Assembly: GCF_046237625.1 (NCBI RefSeq)
Contig: NZ_CP143545.1
Span: forward strand, 2,480,001-2,544,000
Direction: 5' to 3'
Length of the DNA stretch: 64,000 nt
Source of the DNA: Paraperibacillus esterisolvens
GTDB lineage: Bacteria > Bacillota > Bacilli > Bacillales > DSM-1321
The position numbers and the translations under genes were made by a program. Every line of letters begins with the position of its first letter. The first letter of the stretch is position 1. This document shows, in pieces, positions 1-7,459 of this stretch. The notes under the pieces were generated by a model. It ran no database searches. It was given only the letters and a program-made list of their open reading frames with translations, and was not told where the DNA came from.

Positions 1-535
1 TCTTACTTTCATCCTTATGGGTCCTGCAGGCGACTATGATCAGATCTGCCTGTATACCATTGGTGATGAACGTTTTTTGTCCGTTAAGGATATACCTTCC
101 GCCCTCTTTTCTTGCGGATGCTGTGATTCCAGCTAAATCTGAACCGGCTCCCGGCTCCGTCATGGCAAGAGCCGTAATGATGTCGCCTGTGGTGCACCCG
201 GGGAGCCATCTCTCTTTCTGTTCCTCTGTGCCATATGCCGTTATATAAGGAACGGCAATGTCATTGTGCAGACTGACTCCTATGAGGCCGGATCCAATTC
301 GCTCCAGTTCTTCGACAAGAACAGCAGAATAGCCCCAGTCTCCTCCAGCTCCCCCATACCTTTCAGGAATGTCAGGGCAAAGATAGCCCTGCCTGCCAAG
401 CTTTTTCCAGAATCCCCTTGGTATCAGCCGGTTTTCCTCCCAATTTCCATAATGAGGACGAGCTTCTTTGTCCAGGAATTTAGCCAGTGACTTCCTAAAG
501 ATTTGATGTTCTTCCTTTATGTATGAACCAGCCAA
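1..535 (-). CDS. Acyl-CoA dehydrogenase, N-terminal part (gene runs off the window)
   Basis: FAD-dependent oxidation of acyl-CoA to enoyl-CoA in fatty- or branched-acid breakdown. About 178 codons are visible. Hallmarks are the N-terminal helical domain with LCPDIPERYGGAGGDW (residues 52-67), TEPGAGSD at 126-133 and LNGQKTFITNG at 150-160, which belong to the middle beta domain around the flavin and substrate site. I chose TTG at 533-535 as start: an in-frame TGA lies directly before it, no ATG or GTG fits, and AAGGGAG lies about 9 nt upstream. It follows a decayed dehydrogenase gene on the same strand by 32 bp, so the two were probably one beta-oxidation operon. The family is certain; the exact acyl substrate cannot be read from this fragment. 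Confidence 0.9.
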   Translation of the reverse strand, partial: MAGSYIKEEHQIFRKSLAKFLDKEARPHYGNWEENRLIPRGFWKKLGRQGYLCPDIPERYGGAGGDWGYSAVLVEELERIGSGLIGVSLHNDIAVPYITAYGTEEQKERWLPGCTTGDIITALAMTEPGAGSDLAGITASARKEGGRYILNGQKTFITNGIQADLIIVACRTHKDESK

Positions 536-567
536 TCACATCACTCCCTTGATTTTTATTAGAGCCA

Positions 568-1158
568 TCATTGCGGCATCAGCCTGACTGCTCCATCCAG
601 ACGAATGAACTCCCCATTCAGCATAGGATTTTCAAGGATTGCCTTTACCAGCCGGGCATATTCTGCCGGCTTTCCAAGACGGGGAGGGAAGGGAACTGAA
701 CTGCCAAGCTCTTTCCTTGCTTCTTCGGGCAGAGAGGCAAACATGGAGGTATCAAACAGGCCCGGATCTATAGTCATCACCCTGATTCCATGGACTGCGA
801 ATTCCCGGGCAAGCGGCAGTGTCAGCCCTGCCACACCTGCTTTGGAGGCACTATACTCAGCCTGTACAAGCTGTCTTTCAAAGCCGGCAATCGAAGCGGT
901 ATTGATGATAACACCCCTTCTCCGTCTCCATCCTTATCATTACCTGCCATTCTCTCTGCAGTAAGCCTGAATTGAAAAGTTCCTATCAGATTTACCCCTA
1001 TAACTCTTTCAAATGATTCAAGATTAAATTTGTTTAAAGTGCTGCACGGCGCTCTCGAGTGAGAGCTTTACCTTCCCCTCATCCCTTATATCACAAGGAC
1101 AGTAAATCACAGACCTGCCCAATTCCTTGGTGATAGCGTTACAATCCTTTACTTTCAT
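568..1158 (-). pseudogene. Degraded short-chain dehydrogenase (3-hydroxyacyl-CoA dehydrogenase type)
   Basis: Intact relatives are about 255-residue NAD-dependent 3-hydroxyacyl-CoA dehydrogenases. Here an ATG at 1156-1158 with AAGGGG upstream opens MKVKDC, then jumps straight to NAITKELG, so the segment with the glycine-rich NAD motif is missing. After SAVQHFK a second block (the NAG strand and following loop) is absent and the frame hits a stop; coding resumes as NLESFERVIGVNLIGTFQ in another frame. A one-base loss near 915-920 shifts the frame again, after which VIINTAS, YSASKAG (catalytic Tyr-Lys) and a normal C-terminus run to the stop at 568. An 88-codon remnant frame (834-568) could be translated but would lack the cofactor site. 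Domain losses are inferred from family knowledge; the stops and frame changes are visible. Confidence 0.8.
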
Positions 1159-1480
1159 ATGAAGCCCCTTAATTTAACAAAATATTCTGACTAAATCGCG
1201 CATGAGAAGACTTAGAAGTGGATACTAAAGATTATGGTGGAAATGTTTTGAGGATTCTTATGGAGAATTATACCTGTATTCTATCAAATTATTCTACATT
1301 AAAGCCATCGATTAGATTAGAAGACTTGACAGAAAGTTTAAAAGCGGGCCTGCATTATTATTCAGCTGCAAGCCAGCCATCATCATTATATTCGTCTCAG
1401 CCTCTGCTTATCATGCAATTTTAAATATAGAATTTAAAATAACATCCATATTCATCCGGAAATAATGTGAATTCTCTCTT
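1159..1480. other. Intergenic stretch without a supported gene
   Basis: AT-rich sequence between the decayed dehydrogenase and the terminator of the lipoprotein gene. A 68-codon plus-strand frame (1218-1424) exists but lacks a ribosome site and family resemblance. A promoter for the acyl-CoA dehydrogenase operon should lie near 1160-1220 on the minus strand, but I see no clear -35/-10 pair. Confidence 0.5.
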
Positions 1481-1507
1481 AAAAGAAAAAAGACGCATAT
1501 CGCGTCT
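1481..1507 (-). terminator. Rho-independent terminator of the BNR lipoprotein gene
   Basis: A perfect 6-bp stem (AGACGC/GCGTCT, 1491-1496 and 1502-1507) with a 5-nt loop is followed on the minus strand by TTTTTTCTTTT. It starts 12 bp after the stop codon. Confidence 0.8.
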
Positions 1508-1518
1508 CCATGAGGCAG

Positions 1519-2415
1519 TTACTTCTTTTTTGAACTCTTTATCTGCTCCCATGTCTGTCCAGAATTCCTGGAAAGGAAAATTTCATTTTCATAGGTTGCT
1601 GCAGCAATCGTTTCCTGGTCCTCCGGATTTATACTCAGATAAAGAATGGGGTTGTTTGGCTTGGCATCCAGAAACGACAATTGTCTCTTGCTCATAGTGG
1701 CAAGGTCCAGCAGGTAGATGGATGGCCTTCCCTCATTTATGTCCGCATAAACAATCGAGCCTTCCCCAAATACCAGGGCAGTGACAGGAGCTTCAGACGG
1801 AAAAAGTCGAAAGGATTCACCAAAATCAGTGGAAAGGAAAATGCCTTCTTTGGCAAATATGCCAATGCTGCCCGCCTGATCAGGATGAGCCGCAATCCCG
1901 CCGAGCTGTTTGGACGTCAAACCCTTAAGCTTGCTTTTCGACCATTTCTTTCCTCCGTCAGCAGTATGGAGAATTCTGCCCTCTATCCTGCTAAAAAGGT
2001 AAACCTCGCCTGTTTTATAGCTGGCTGCCAGCTGATCATATGCCTGCTTCTTAATTCCGCCCGCAGTTTTTAGGCTTTCCCCCTGATTCCCGCTCTTTAC
2101 AAGTCCAAGGGGCTTTCCTTTGGTGCCTTCTTTATATCCGCTGGAATAGATTCCATCCTTTACGACAGCAAGCGAGAGGTAATCATTCCGGTTTTTCGAC
2201 GGCGCATGCCACTTTGAGTCTTCATATTTATGTATTCCTTTTTCGGTTGCAATATATAGAGAAGACTCTCCGGCAAAGCCCAGCCCTTTTATGTGTTTAA
2301 ATGATGCTTTTTTAGAACTTTGAAAATAGCTGGATGTTTGTTTATCTGTCTGGCAGCCGGTGAGGACGGCCAGTATGCAGGCTGACAATAAAACCGCCGC
2401 CTTAATGTTCTTCAT
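1519..2415 (-). CDS. BNR/sialidase-type beta-propeller lipoprotein
   Basis: Predicted 298-residue extracytoplasmic lipoprotein of unknown substrate. The N-terminus MKNIKAAVLLSACILAVLTGC is a type II signal peptide with lipobox LTGC, so Cys21 would be lipidated. The mature part carries Asp-box (BNR) repeats of the S-x-D-x-G-x-x-W kind: HTADGGKKW, STDFGESF and SRNSGQTW, suggesting a beta-propeller fold as in sialidase-like or Ycf48-like proteins. The ATG at 2413-2415 is preferred over an ATT/ATG ten codons upstream because TTAGGGGG precedes it. It is a single-gene unit with its own terminator. A sialidase active site is not evident, so enzymatic activity should not be assumed. Confidence 0.75.
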   Translation of the reverse strand: MKNIKAAVLLSACILAVLTGCQTDKQTSSYFQSSKKASFKHIKGLGFAGESSLYIATEKGIHKYEDSKWHAPSKNRNDYLSLAVVKDGIYSSGYKEGTKGKPLGLVKSGNQGESLKTAGGIKKQAYDQLAASYKTGEVYLFSRIEGRILHTADGGKKWSKSKLKGLTSKQLGGIAAHPDQAGSIGIFAKEGIFLSTDFGESFRLFPSEAPVTALVFGEGSIVYADINEGRPSIYLLDLATMSKRQLSFLDAKPNNPILYLSINPEDQETIAAATYENEIFLSRNSGQTWEQIKSSKKK

Positions 2416-2914
2416 GGTGTTTCCCCCTAACCCCTGTATAATCACATCATACTATAAAATTTAAAAATGCACATTTTGTTTTATCAAGATAATTGTAAAA
2501 GCTACGTGTGTTTAATGGAGGATTTTTAAGCTTACCATTTAATACTCAAGTGTATTAAATTAACCCGCTTTAGGATACTGTTTCCAATATACCTGGTCCT
2601 TATCAGTATAATATTCCTGGGTTTTTTTGATTGAAGAGCTGATTGACGCACCTGAACCTAATTTTGGGATACTCAGCTTTTTCACACCGGTATTTGGATT
2701 TGTTTCCTTTCTTTACATAAAAAAAGGCTCAATACATGGAGCCTCTTCATTTTTTTTGGCCTGCAGATACTTAATTGGATTTTTATTCTTTCCCTGCTGC
2801 TGTATTTGTCTATGGAATCATTATGATGGTAAATTACTGACTACCTGGATTCAATCAGATAAACTCCGATTTTGAATGGAGCAGAAAAAGGCATTCCCCA
2901 TTTCTGACAATATG
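2416..2914. other. Intergenic region with one orphan hairpin
   Basis: About 500 bp between the lipoprotein gene start and the arcA terminator. A plus-strand frame at 2627-2875 would encode a hydrophobic Cys-rich peptide, but it lacks a ribosome site and contains the hairpin at 2725-2744, so I do not call it. Nothing else is recognisable. Confidence 0.5.
2725..2744 (-). terminator. Orphan terminator-like hairpin
   Basis: Stem AGGCTC/GAGCCT with an 8-nt loop is flanked by A-runs on the left and a T-rich run on the right, so it could act on either strand; the minus-strand U-run is immediate. No gene is seen that would need it. Confidence 0.35.
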
Positions 2915-2948
2915 AAAAAGGGATTGTCCCGCATGATAGGGACAATCC
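2915..2948 (-). terminator. Terminator of arcA
   Basis: A perfect 10-bp stem (GGATTGTCCC/GGGACAATCC, 2921-2930 and 2939-2948) with an 8-nt loop is followed on the minus strand by CTTTTTC, 9 bp after the arcA stop codon. Confidence 0.85.
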
Positions 2949-2956
2949 ATCATTAC

Positions 2957-4243
2957 CTATAAATTTTCCCGGTAAAGCGGCATGCTCATGCAGCGCGGGC
3001 CGCCCCTGCCTCGGGCAAGTTCGGAGCTCAGCACTTCAATGACTTCTACCCCATTGCTTCTCAGTGTCTCATTTGAGATATAGTTCCTGTCATATGTGAC
3101 AACAACACCTGGTGCGATGGCTAATGTATTTGATCCGTCATTCCACTGTTCCCTCGCCGCTGCGATTGGGTCACCGCCGCCGCAGGGAATCAGTACAAGG
3201 TCGTCAAGGTCCAGCAGCTCCTTCAGGACAGAGAATAAATCATCCCTTACTGTGATCTGTATCCCGTCTTCACCCGGTTCCATCAAGTAAAGATCCATTT
3301 TACCATCTGGCCCCATGATGGCTGGGTGAATGGTGAATTTATCCCGGTCTACCATCGTAAATACGGTGTCTAAATGCATGAAGGCGCGTGTTTTAGGAAT
3401 TTCGATTCCCACCACCTTCTTGACCGTCTTAGATTTTTGGAATAAGTTTTTCGCTATTTCTTCAATTGCTTTCCTTGATGTCCTGTCACTAATCCCGATA
3501 GCCACGACTTCGGAACTCAGGACCAGCATATCCCCACCCTCAAGGGAATGAGATTTATCCCTATTGAACCAGATAGGAATATCGAATGGAGCGAAGTCCG
3601 GGTGGTACCTTAGTATGTAATTCATAAAGAGAGTCTCTCTCTGCCTTGCTTTACGGTCCATTTTATTGATTGATATCCCATTGCCGATTACGGCTGCAGG
3701 GTCCCTCGTAAAATATAGATTGGGCATTGGATCCAGCGAAAATGGGTATGTTTCCAGGTTCCTGAACCGGGAAGCTTCTGCAGGGGTGTAATTAAGCATG
3801 CCCTTCATCACCTGAAGGACAAGTTCCTTTGAAGGCAGAGCAAGCAGGAATTCTTCCAATTCTTTGCAAAGAGCCGGATTATCCGCACAGCTTTCCCTGA
3901 GTATGTCTGTCACAAATTGCTTTCGGATGGATTCAGTTTGCAGGGCTCCAGCGGCAAGATCCTCCAGGTACACTACCTCTGTACCTCTCGCTCTTAAAGC
4001 GTTAGCGAAAAAATCATGTTCTTTTTGAATCGCCGGCAGGTATGGGATATCGTCGAAAAGAAGTCTCTCTAAATATTCGGGAACCAGGTGTTCAATTTCA
4101 CCACCCGGACGCTGAAGCAGAACCTTTTTTAAGGTTCCTATTTCGGACGTGATATTTAATGGATGAATAACTGTCTGATCGGCCTGCGTTCCTGCCATGA
4201 CTTCCTCTCTATTTGGGTTTTTAAGATCAAGCAGCTGGCTCAT
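2957..4243 (-). CDS. arcA: Arginine deiminase
   Basis: Hydrolyses L-arginine to L-citrulline and ammonia, normally the first step of the ATP-yielding ADI pathway. The 428-residue length is close to the usual ~410. Family landmarks are the N-terminal EIGTLKKVLLQRPG, FTRDPAAVIGNGISINKM, LEGGDMLVL, the His-containing MHLDTVFTMVD, and the C-terminal GGPRCMSMPL with nucleophile Cys418. ATG at 4241-4243 follows AAGGTGGGG at good spacing. No arcB, arcC, arcD or arginine regulator lies nearby, so this is an orphan copy that may serve ammonia production, acid stress or citrulline supply rather than fermentation. A weak sigma-B-like promoter lies upstream. Family assignment is secure; physiological role is inference. 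Confidence 0.93.
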   Translation of the reverse strand: MSQLLDLKNPNREEVMAGTQADQTVIHPLNITSEIGTLKKVLLQRPGGEIEHLVPEYLERLLFDDIPYLPAIQKEHDFFANALRARGTEVVYLEDLAAGALQTESIRKQFVTDILRESCADNPALCKELEEFLLALPSKELVLQVMKGMLNYTPAEASRFRNLETYPFSLDPMPNLYFTRDPAAVIGNGISINKMDRKARQRETLFMNYILRYHPDFAPFDIPIWFNRDKSHSLEGGDMLVLSSEVVAIGISDRTSRKAIEEIAKNLFQKSKTVKKVVGIEIPKTRAFMHLDTVFTMVDRDKFTIHPAIMGPDGKMDLYLMEPGEDGIQITVRDDLFSVLKELLDLDDLVLIPCGGGDPIAAAREQWNDGSNTLAIAPGVVVTYDRNYISNETLRSNGVEVIEVLSSELARGRGGPRCMSMPLYRENL

Positions 4244-4282
4244 GCATTTTCCCCACCTTATCTTTTTCTGTGTTAAGGACCA

Positions 4283-4308
4283 TTACCCTATTCAGAAGGA
4301 GCTTAATC
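4283..4308 (-). promoter_or_regulatory. Candidate sigma-B promoter of arcA
   Basis: On the minus strand GATTAA, 14 nt, then GGGTAA, ending 40 nt before the arcA start. It matches the GTTTAA/GGGTAA consensus at 11 of 12 positions. An overlapping TTGACG could alternatively be a sigma-A -35 box, but its -10 (TAGGGT) is poor. Confidence 0.4.
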
Positions 4309-4495
4309 GTCAACACGGGAGACAGTTATCGCATGAGAGGATTAAAGAAAGGAGTTGTCTGCAATATGAACCTGGCAGTGGACCGTTTTTTCCAAAGTAA
4401 CTTCCATCCTCTGAAAATAACGGCCTGTTATTTTGAGCTTTTTATTACATATTTAGCTGGCCGGGAAGCAAATTATCATAAAGGAGGTCATATTG

Positions 4496-4714
4496 ATGGA
4501 ACCAACAAAGCCCGGAAACGATCAGCTTCCTGATTTTAAAGAGCTGGATGACCGTTTTATCAGCGAAAAACGCCAGTCCGGCCCATCTCTTGTTATTGAA
4601 ACCAAGCTTGATACTCAATCTGTTACGGAATGCAATCCTTACTTGCCGGCGAAAGAATCTAAAGCAGATAAAAAAGATTTCCGGAATTATTTTGAAGATG
4701 ACAGCTATGAATAA
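4496..4714 (+). CDS. Small acidic hypothetical protein (72 aa)
   Basis: A 72-residue, hydrophilic, strongly charged protein starting MEPTKPGNDQLPDF and ending in an acidic tail (NYFEDDSYE). ATG at 4496 is chosen over the TTG directly before it because AAGGAGGT at 4481-4488 is 7 nt from the ATG. It has no membrane segment or recognised domain. It is convergent with the DUF421 gene and ends against a strong bidirectional terminator, which supports it being a real transcription unit. Function unknown. Confidence 0.6.
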   Translation: MEPTKPGNDQLPDFKELDDRFISEKRQSGPSLVIETKLDTQSVTECNPYLPAKESKADKKDFRNYFEDDSYE

Positions 4715-4715
4715 T

Positions 4716-4760
4716 CAGCAATAAAAACCTGCAGGATTATCCTGCAGGTTTTTATTGCTG
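4716..4760. terminator. Bidirectional terminator with a 21-bp perfect stem
   Basis: Positions 4716-4736 and 4740-4760 are exact reverse complements around a 3-nt TTA loop. The stem contains A and T tracts at its base, so it can stop transcription from the small plus-strand gene and from the minus-strand DUF421 gene. Confidence 0.85.
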
Positions 4761-4813
4761 ACCTGTGTCCGGCTGTGCTTCGCAGCCCGGCTTTTTGATC
4801 CTTAAAACCGGAG

Positions 4814-5668
4814 TTACCCTAAATACTCTTCCACTTCCGTCAGCACTTCCTTAAGCTTTTCTGCGCAGACAGAAAAATCCTTTTGGCTCGTCTGGTTTTT
4901 AGTGTTTAGTGCAAGGAGCTCAAGTTCTGCCTGGACTTTTTTCATGCTTGCAAAAAGCAGCTGGCGTTCACTCGGCGTATTGATGGTATGGTGGTCGTTG
5001 TAGAGGTCGAGTGTCAATTCTCCATAGGTGTCTACCTGGGCGAGAAAAACATTTTCCAGGGATGTCCTTCTTTTTTCGAGTTCGCTGTTGAGCCACTCCA
5101 GGTTGCCGCCCGTTTTACCCAGTGCTTCAAAGATGACCTGCCCATCCATGATTACAGTCTGCGGTTCTTTTTCATTGGGCATAAAAAGCTTTAGGTCCTT
5201 GCCGGTCAGAGGCTGATTTTCCTTTTTCAAGAGGACGCTAAGTTTGCCTTTTGGTTCCAGGACAGCGAACTCTACATCCTTAACGTTGAAGATTCCTTTA
5301 TCTCGAAGGAGTGCTGACAAATCTTCTATGGAATAATTTTCTTTTTTCAAGTGGTCTTCTAGAATTTTCCCATCCTGAATGAACACGGTGTCCTGTCCTT
5401 CAATCAATGCTCTGAATTTGCGGTTTTTTATGGACAAAACATCTGTCAGATAAGACACACCCGCAATGATGACAACGCCCGTCAAGCCATGTATGATATC
5501 AATGTCCTTACCGAGGATGACCTCTCCGGCGATGTCACCCAATGTGATTCCCGATATATACTCAAACAGGGACAGCTGGGATATATGTTTTTTGCCAAGG
5601 ATCTTGGTCGTAATAAATAGGATAAAGATGAATATTAGGGAGCGCGCCGCTATAGAAGATATACTCAA
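4814..5668 (-). CDS. DUF421 family membrane protein (YetF/YrbG type)
   Basis: 284-residue integral membrane protein. The N-terminal ~80 residues hold three hydrophobic segments (about 8-24, 35-52, 58-77) with the family signature GKKHISQLSLFEYISGITLGDIA, followed by a soluble DUF421 domain (FRALIEGQDTVFIQDGKILEDHLKKENYSIEDLSALLRDKGI) and a helical C-terminal extension. TTG at 5666-5668 is the start, with AGGAGG upstream. It lies 15 bp after a DUF1657 gene. DUF1657-DUF421 pairs are known from the accessory spoVA-type operons of Bacillaceae spores, so a spore membrane role is likely but not shown. Biochemical function is unknown. Confidence 0.8.
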   Translation of the reverse strand: MSISSIAARSLIFIFILFITTKILGKKHISQLSLFEYISGITLGDIAGEVILGKDIDIIHGLTGVVIIAGVSYLTDVLSIKNRKFRALIEGQDTVFIQDGKILEDHLKKENYSIEDLSALLRDKGIFNVKDVEFAVLEPKGKLSVLLKKENQPLTGKDLKLFMPNEKEPQTVIMDGQVIFEALGKTGGNLEWLNSELEKRRTSLENVFLAQVDTYGELTLDLYNDHHTINTPSERQLLFASMKKVQAELELLALNTKNQTSQKDFSVCAEKLKEVLTEVEEYLG

Positions 5669-5683
5669 TTCCTGCTCCTCCTG

Positions 5684-5872
5684 CTATTCTGCCTCATTAT
5701 TGGTATAAAGCTGTCTTTGTACAGTATGTTTGATTTCGCCGACCCGGACCATAGCCTCATGAAAAGCTGCCTGGGCACTTTTGTCACGAGAGGATAAAGC
5801 CTGTATGGAAAGCTGTGCCTCTATCCCTTTTAAAGAAGCTAAAGTTTTTTTTATATCGATTTCTGCCGTCAT
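5684..5872 (-). CDS. DUF1657 domain protein
   Basis: 62-residue helical protein with the family pattern KKTLASLKGIEAQLS...AFHEAM, as in the small DUF1657 proteins of spore-forming Bacilli. It is the first gene of a two-gene unit with the DUF421 gene (15-bp gap). ATG at 5870-5872 is preceded by AGGCAGGT. A candidate sigma-G-type promoter lies 40 nt upstream, in line with forespore expression. Molecular function is unknown for the family. Assignment to the family is confident; the spore role is inferred from its partner and promoter. Confidence 0.8.
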   Translation of the reverse strand: MTAEIDIKKTLASLKGIEAQLSIQALSSRDKSAQAAFHEAMVRVGEIKHTVQRQLYTNNEAE

Positions 5873-5912
5873 GTTTTACCTGCCTTTTCCGACAATGGTG
5901 CGGTTTTTACCA

Positions 5913-5942
5913 TAGTATTGCATTTTTCATGTGGGGATATGT
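5913..5942 (-). promoter_or_regulatory. Candidate sigma-G (forespore) promoter of the DUF1657-DUF421 unit
   Basis: On the minus strand ACATA, 18 nt, AATACTA; each box differs from the sigma-G consensus (gHATr / CATHHTA) at one position. The -10 ends about 40 nt before the DUF1657 start. Confidence 0.35.
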
Positions 5943-5968
5943 AAAAAAACACTGCCAGCAGGCAGTGT
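5943..5968 (-). terminator. Terminator of the MFS gene
   Basis: Perfect 8-bp stem ACACTGCC/GGCAGTGT with a 4-nt loop followed on the minus strand by seven T; it begins at the stop codon of the MFS gene. Confidence 0.85.
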
Positions 5969-7155
5969 CAGCTTTGTGAATATGCGGTCTGTGTACTAGA
6001 ATCCTTTTCCAGCCGGATTAGATACAGATTAAGGATGACTCCGAGGAGGGTCATGAAACTGAAGAACAGATATACACCATGGATCTGGAATTTATCCAGC
6101 ACGATTCCGCCGACAAAGGTGTGAAACCAGTTGCCTAACCCGTTTCCTACCGCTGAATATATGGTCACGGCCGTGACTGCTATCTGGACAGGAGCTATTT
6201 CCCTGATATATTGCAGTCCTGCAGGCAGGAAAAGACCAACAGAAAGTCCTTGAATGACGGCTGATATGTAAATGACTGTAATATTTGGTTCAGTGAAATA
6301 AAAGGACCATCTGACCAGGGATGAAATCCCAGCTATTAATGCGATTGGCAGCAAACCGATTTTATGGATCCAGTCCCCGGCCGCCCGCATAAATGGAATC
6401 TCCGATAAAACGGCAACCAAAAAGGCGATTCCTATTCCGGTATATGTTCCCCCGCTTGCTTCTACAAACAACCCAAAGTAGGTGTTATTGGCAAGGTTTG
6501 GGCCGAAGATCAGAAATGTGATGGCGAGAAATACCACGAACTTCTTCATGGATAATAAATCTTTCACCCCAAGCAGGATATTTACCTTTGCACCAGGCTG
6601 CTCCTTCGGCAGATAGACGGTAAGGAAGGCAGAAATGAACAGGGTGATAAAAAAGGCGTAAAAAATAAGTTCCAGGCCCAGGTATAAATCGGAGAGCCGG
6701 CCAATAATGAACACCGCGAGCCCAAACCCAAGCGAGCCGTATAGCCGCACGGCTCCATAGTTCTGCTTCGTCCTGGCTGTGTACATCATTGTGATGCTGT
6801 CAGATACGGGGATGATTGCACTTTGGAATACCGCGACCAGAATGGCGATGGTCAAAAGCCAGGCAAATCCTCCTTCAAGGAGGTAGCCGAGGCCCATAAT
6901 CCCTGCGAGCAGCGACGTGAATGCGAGAACCCGCCGCGGAGCCTGTATTTTATCCGTGAGGATTCCCCAGAATGGCTGAAAAAAAATCATGATAATTGGA
7001 CCGATAGACATAATGGTTCCTATTTCAAATCCATCAAGCCCTTTTTCCTTGCTCAAAAAAACGCTCAAAAGCGGAGCGGTGCTTCCAATCGCAAAGAAGG
7101 TAAATAAATAGAAGCTTTTTAAGCTAAAAAGCTCCCTTTGCATCTGTTTATTCAA
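5968..7155 (-). CDS. MFS transporter (sugar/nucleoside symporter-like)
   Basis: About 395-residue, 12-helix major facilitator protein of the MFS_1-like/PPP group (similar in outline to YwbF and LacY-type carriers). The first half contains the loop PFWGILTDKIQAPRR between helices 2 and 3, and YGAVRLYGSLGFG around helix 5. I prefer TTG at 7153-7155 because GGGGGA lies 8 nt before it, while the ATG six codons upstream lacks a ribosome site. The gene is a single unit with its own terminator. The substrate cannot be told from sequence; a sugar, nucleoside or phenylpropionate-like acid are the options suggested by the family. Confidence 0.8.
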   Translation of the reverse strand: MNKQMQRELFSLKSFYLFTFFAIGSTAPLLSVFLSKEKGLDGFEIGTIMSIGPIIMIFFQPFWGILTDKIQAPRRVLAFTSLLAGIMGLGYLLEGGFAWLLTIAILVAVFQSAIIPVSDSITMMYTARTKQNYGAVRLYGSLGFGLAVFIIGRLSDLYLGLELIFYAFFITLFISAFLTVYLPKEQPGAKVNILLGVKDLLSMKKFVVFLAITFLIFGPNLANNTYFGLFVEASGGTYTGIGIAFLVAVLSEIPFMRAAGDWIHKIGLLPIALIAGISSLVRWSFYFTEPNITVIYISAVIQGLSVGLFLPAGLQYIREIAPVQIAVTAVTIYSAVGNGLGNWFHTFVGGIVLDKFQIHGVYLFFSFMTLLGVILNLYLIRLEKDSSTQTAYSQS

Positions 7156-7257
7156 ACTACTTCCCCCAGACATTGAATTCTAGCTGTCTATACTATTTAA
7201 GCATATTTATCGTAAAAAGAGATGTGTTTTTCACAAAAAACCAACAACTGTGTGCTA

Positions 7258-7420
7258 CTGCAGCCCAGGCATGGAAAGAAAAACGGACAAATTCAAAAAC
7301 AAACACAATAAGGCGGCGGAGCGGAGTAAGGCGCATGCAGGAATGCCAGCAGGAAAAATATTGTTAACATCAAGTCTTAGGAAGCCTTATGATACATGCA
7401 GCTACAACCCTTTTCCACAG
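7258..7420 (+). repeat. Intergenic element, copy 1 (163 nt)
   Basis: Shares with copies 2 and 3 the ordered blocks GCAGCCC, ATGGAAA, ACAAACRCAATA, GGAGCGGAGTAAGG (identical in all three), ATGCCAGCA, an ACATGCAGCT-type block and a pyrimidine-rich end YCCACA. It is non-coding (no shared frame). It points into the terminator of the convergent nadE gene. Nature unknown: structured RNA or small non-autonomous mobile element. Confidence 0.75.
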
Positions 7421-7451
7421 AAAAAAAGGCAGAATCCTCATGGAATCTGCC
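7421..7451 (-). terminator. Terminator of nadE
   Basis: Stem GGCAGAATCC/GGAATCTGCC (one mismatch), 4-nt loop, followed on the minus strand by TTTTTTTCTG. It directly abuts the 3' end of intergenic element copy 1. Confidence 0.8.
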
Positions 7452-7459
7452 TATCCGTT

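Noticed and set aside
1218..1424. 68-codon plus-strand frame
   Set aside because: No ribosome site, unremarkable composition and no family resemblance.
2627..2875. 82-codon hydrophobic frame on the plus strand
   Set aside because: No ribosome site before its TTG, and a terminator-like hairpin lies inside it.
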